Source of the DNA: Hornefia butyriciproducens
GTDB lineage: Bacteria > Bacillota > Clostridia > Peptostreptococcales > Anaerovoracaceae
Length of the DNA: 64,000 nt
Assembly (NCBI RefSeq): GCF_009695915.1
Contig: NZ_VUMZ01000001.1
Span: 451,731-515,730 of the forward strand
Direction of reading: 5' to 3'
Shown here: positions 63,915 through 64,000 of the stretch, piece after piece
Layout of the letters: each line of letters starts with the position of its first letter
Numbering within the stretch: the stretch's first letter is position 1
Position numbers and translations under genes: made by a program
The notes under the pieces: generated by a model
The model's input: only the letters and a program-made list of their open reading frames with translations
Database searches by the model: none
What the model was told of the DNA's origin: nothing

Positions 63915-64000
63915 CTATTCTTTTCGATCGGTTTTCCGGACACTAAAACAATATTCAAGTGTAGCACCGTAGCTCAAGTGGTCTTTTGATGTATTCAGTT
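63915..64000 (-). CDS. Possible C-terminal fragment of an unknown (transposase-like?) protein
   Basis: From the window edge the minus strand is open for 28 codons to a TAG at 63915-63917, ending SYGATLEYCFSVRKTDRKE. It is too short to identify. Its place beyond a tRNA gene and next to an insertion-sequence-like tip makes a transposase end possible, but this is weak. Confidence 0.25.
   Translation of the reverse strand, partial: LNTSKDHLSYGATLEYCFSVRKTDRKE

Overview
The window looks like a chromosome segment of a strictly anaerobic, amino-acid-fermenting Clostridia (Bacillota). The evidence is a V-type ATPase in place of an F-type one in this window, a pyruvate:ferredoxin oxidoreductase with an Nfn-type transhydrogenase, 3-keto-5-aminohexanoate cleavage enzyme from lysine fermentation, WhiA/RapZ, a family II pyrophosphatase, and Gram-positive style ribosome binding sites. 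Placement near the Anaerovoracaceae / former Clostridiales Family XIII is only an inference from gene content. Most genes lie on the minus strand in moderately GC-rich DNA; the first 3.1 kb is clearly more AT-rich.

Layout. 1-3137: AT-rich accessory run of tightly overlapping unknown genes plus an ATP-grasp protein, abutting the 3' end of rlmCD. 3138-4625: rlmCD, predicted to be leaderless. 4852-13435: nine-gene V-type ATPase operon whose K subunit keeps every Na+ ligand known from Enterococcus hirae. 13790-14065: small winged-helix-like protein. 14382-19643: heptad-repeat surface protein and MMPL/RND transporter, divergent from a TetR regulator, with one TTGAC-N5-GTCAA operator on each promoter. 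19764-25388: the conserved cell-wall/regulation block (PerM-like permease, murB, PHP phosphatase, rapZ, whiA), with kce, flanked by its own promoter and terminator, between rapZ and whiA where yvcK often lies. 25551-26123: YfcE-like phosphodiesterase. 26105-35170: four-gene operon of a sigma-54 activator with a diaminohexanoate-dehydrogenase-like sensor, a 1598-residue HD / helical / NMNAT-like / GNAT-like / phosphoribosyltransferase protein, an LDH/MDH-like dehydrogenase and a flavodoxin-fold protein. 35358-39420: pstSCAB-phoU behind Pho-box-like repeats. 39780-41483: secreted C69 dipeptidase. 41735-48634: polyferredoxin, PFOR, NfnA, NfnB. 49067-49657: BioY. 50121-51293: glycerate kinase. 51265-54436: PurF-like protein with a degraded glutaminase site, followed by CBS pyrophosphatase. 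54653-58917: DUF3267 protease, class V aminotransferase, glycerol kinase, AraC regulator. 59232-61428: small membrane protein, APC transporter, 46-residue membrane protein. 61794-63311: NhaC-family antiporter behind a sigma-54 promoter. 63626-63702: tRNA-Arg.

How it fits together. The energy genes fit a Na+-coupled fermenter: pyruvate is oxidised to reduced ferredoxin, Nfn makes NADPH from NADH and ferredoxin, the V-ATPase pumps or uses Na+, and an NhaC-type carrier exchanges Na+. Three separate signals point to lysine catabolism: kce, a Kdd-like sensor on a sigma-54 activator, and a -24/-12 promoter in front of the NhaC gene (a family sometimes found beside lysine fermentation genes). The strongest candidate for an undescribed system is the 26105-35170 operon.
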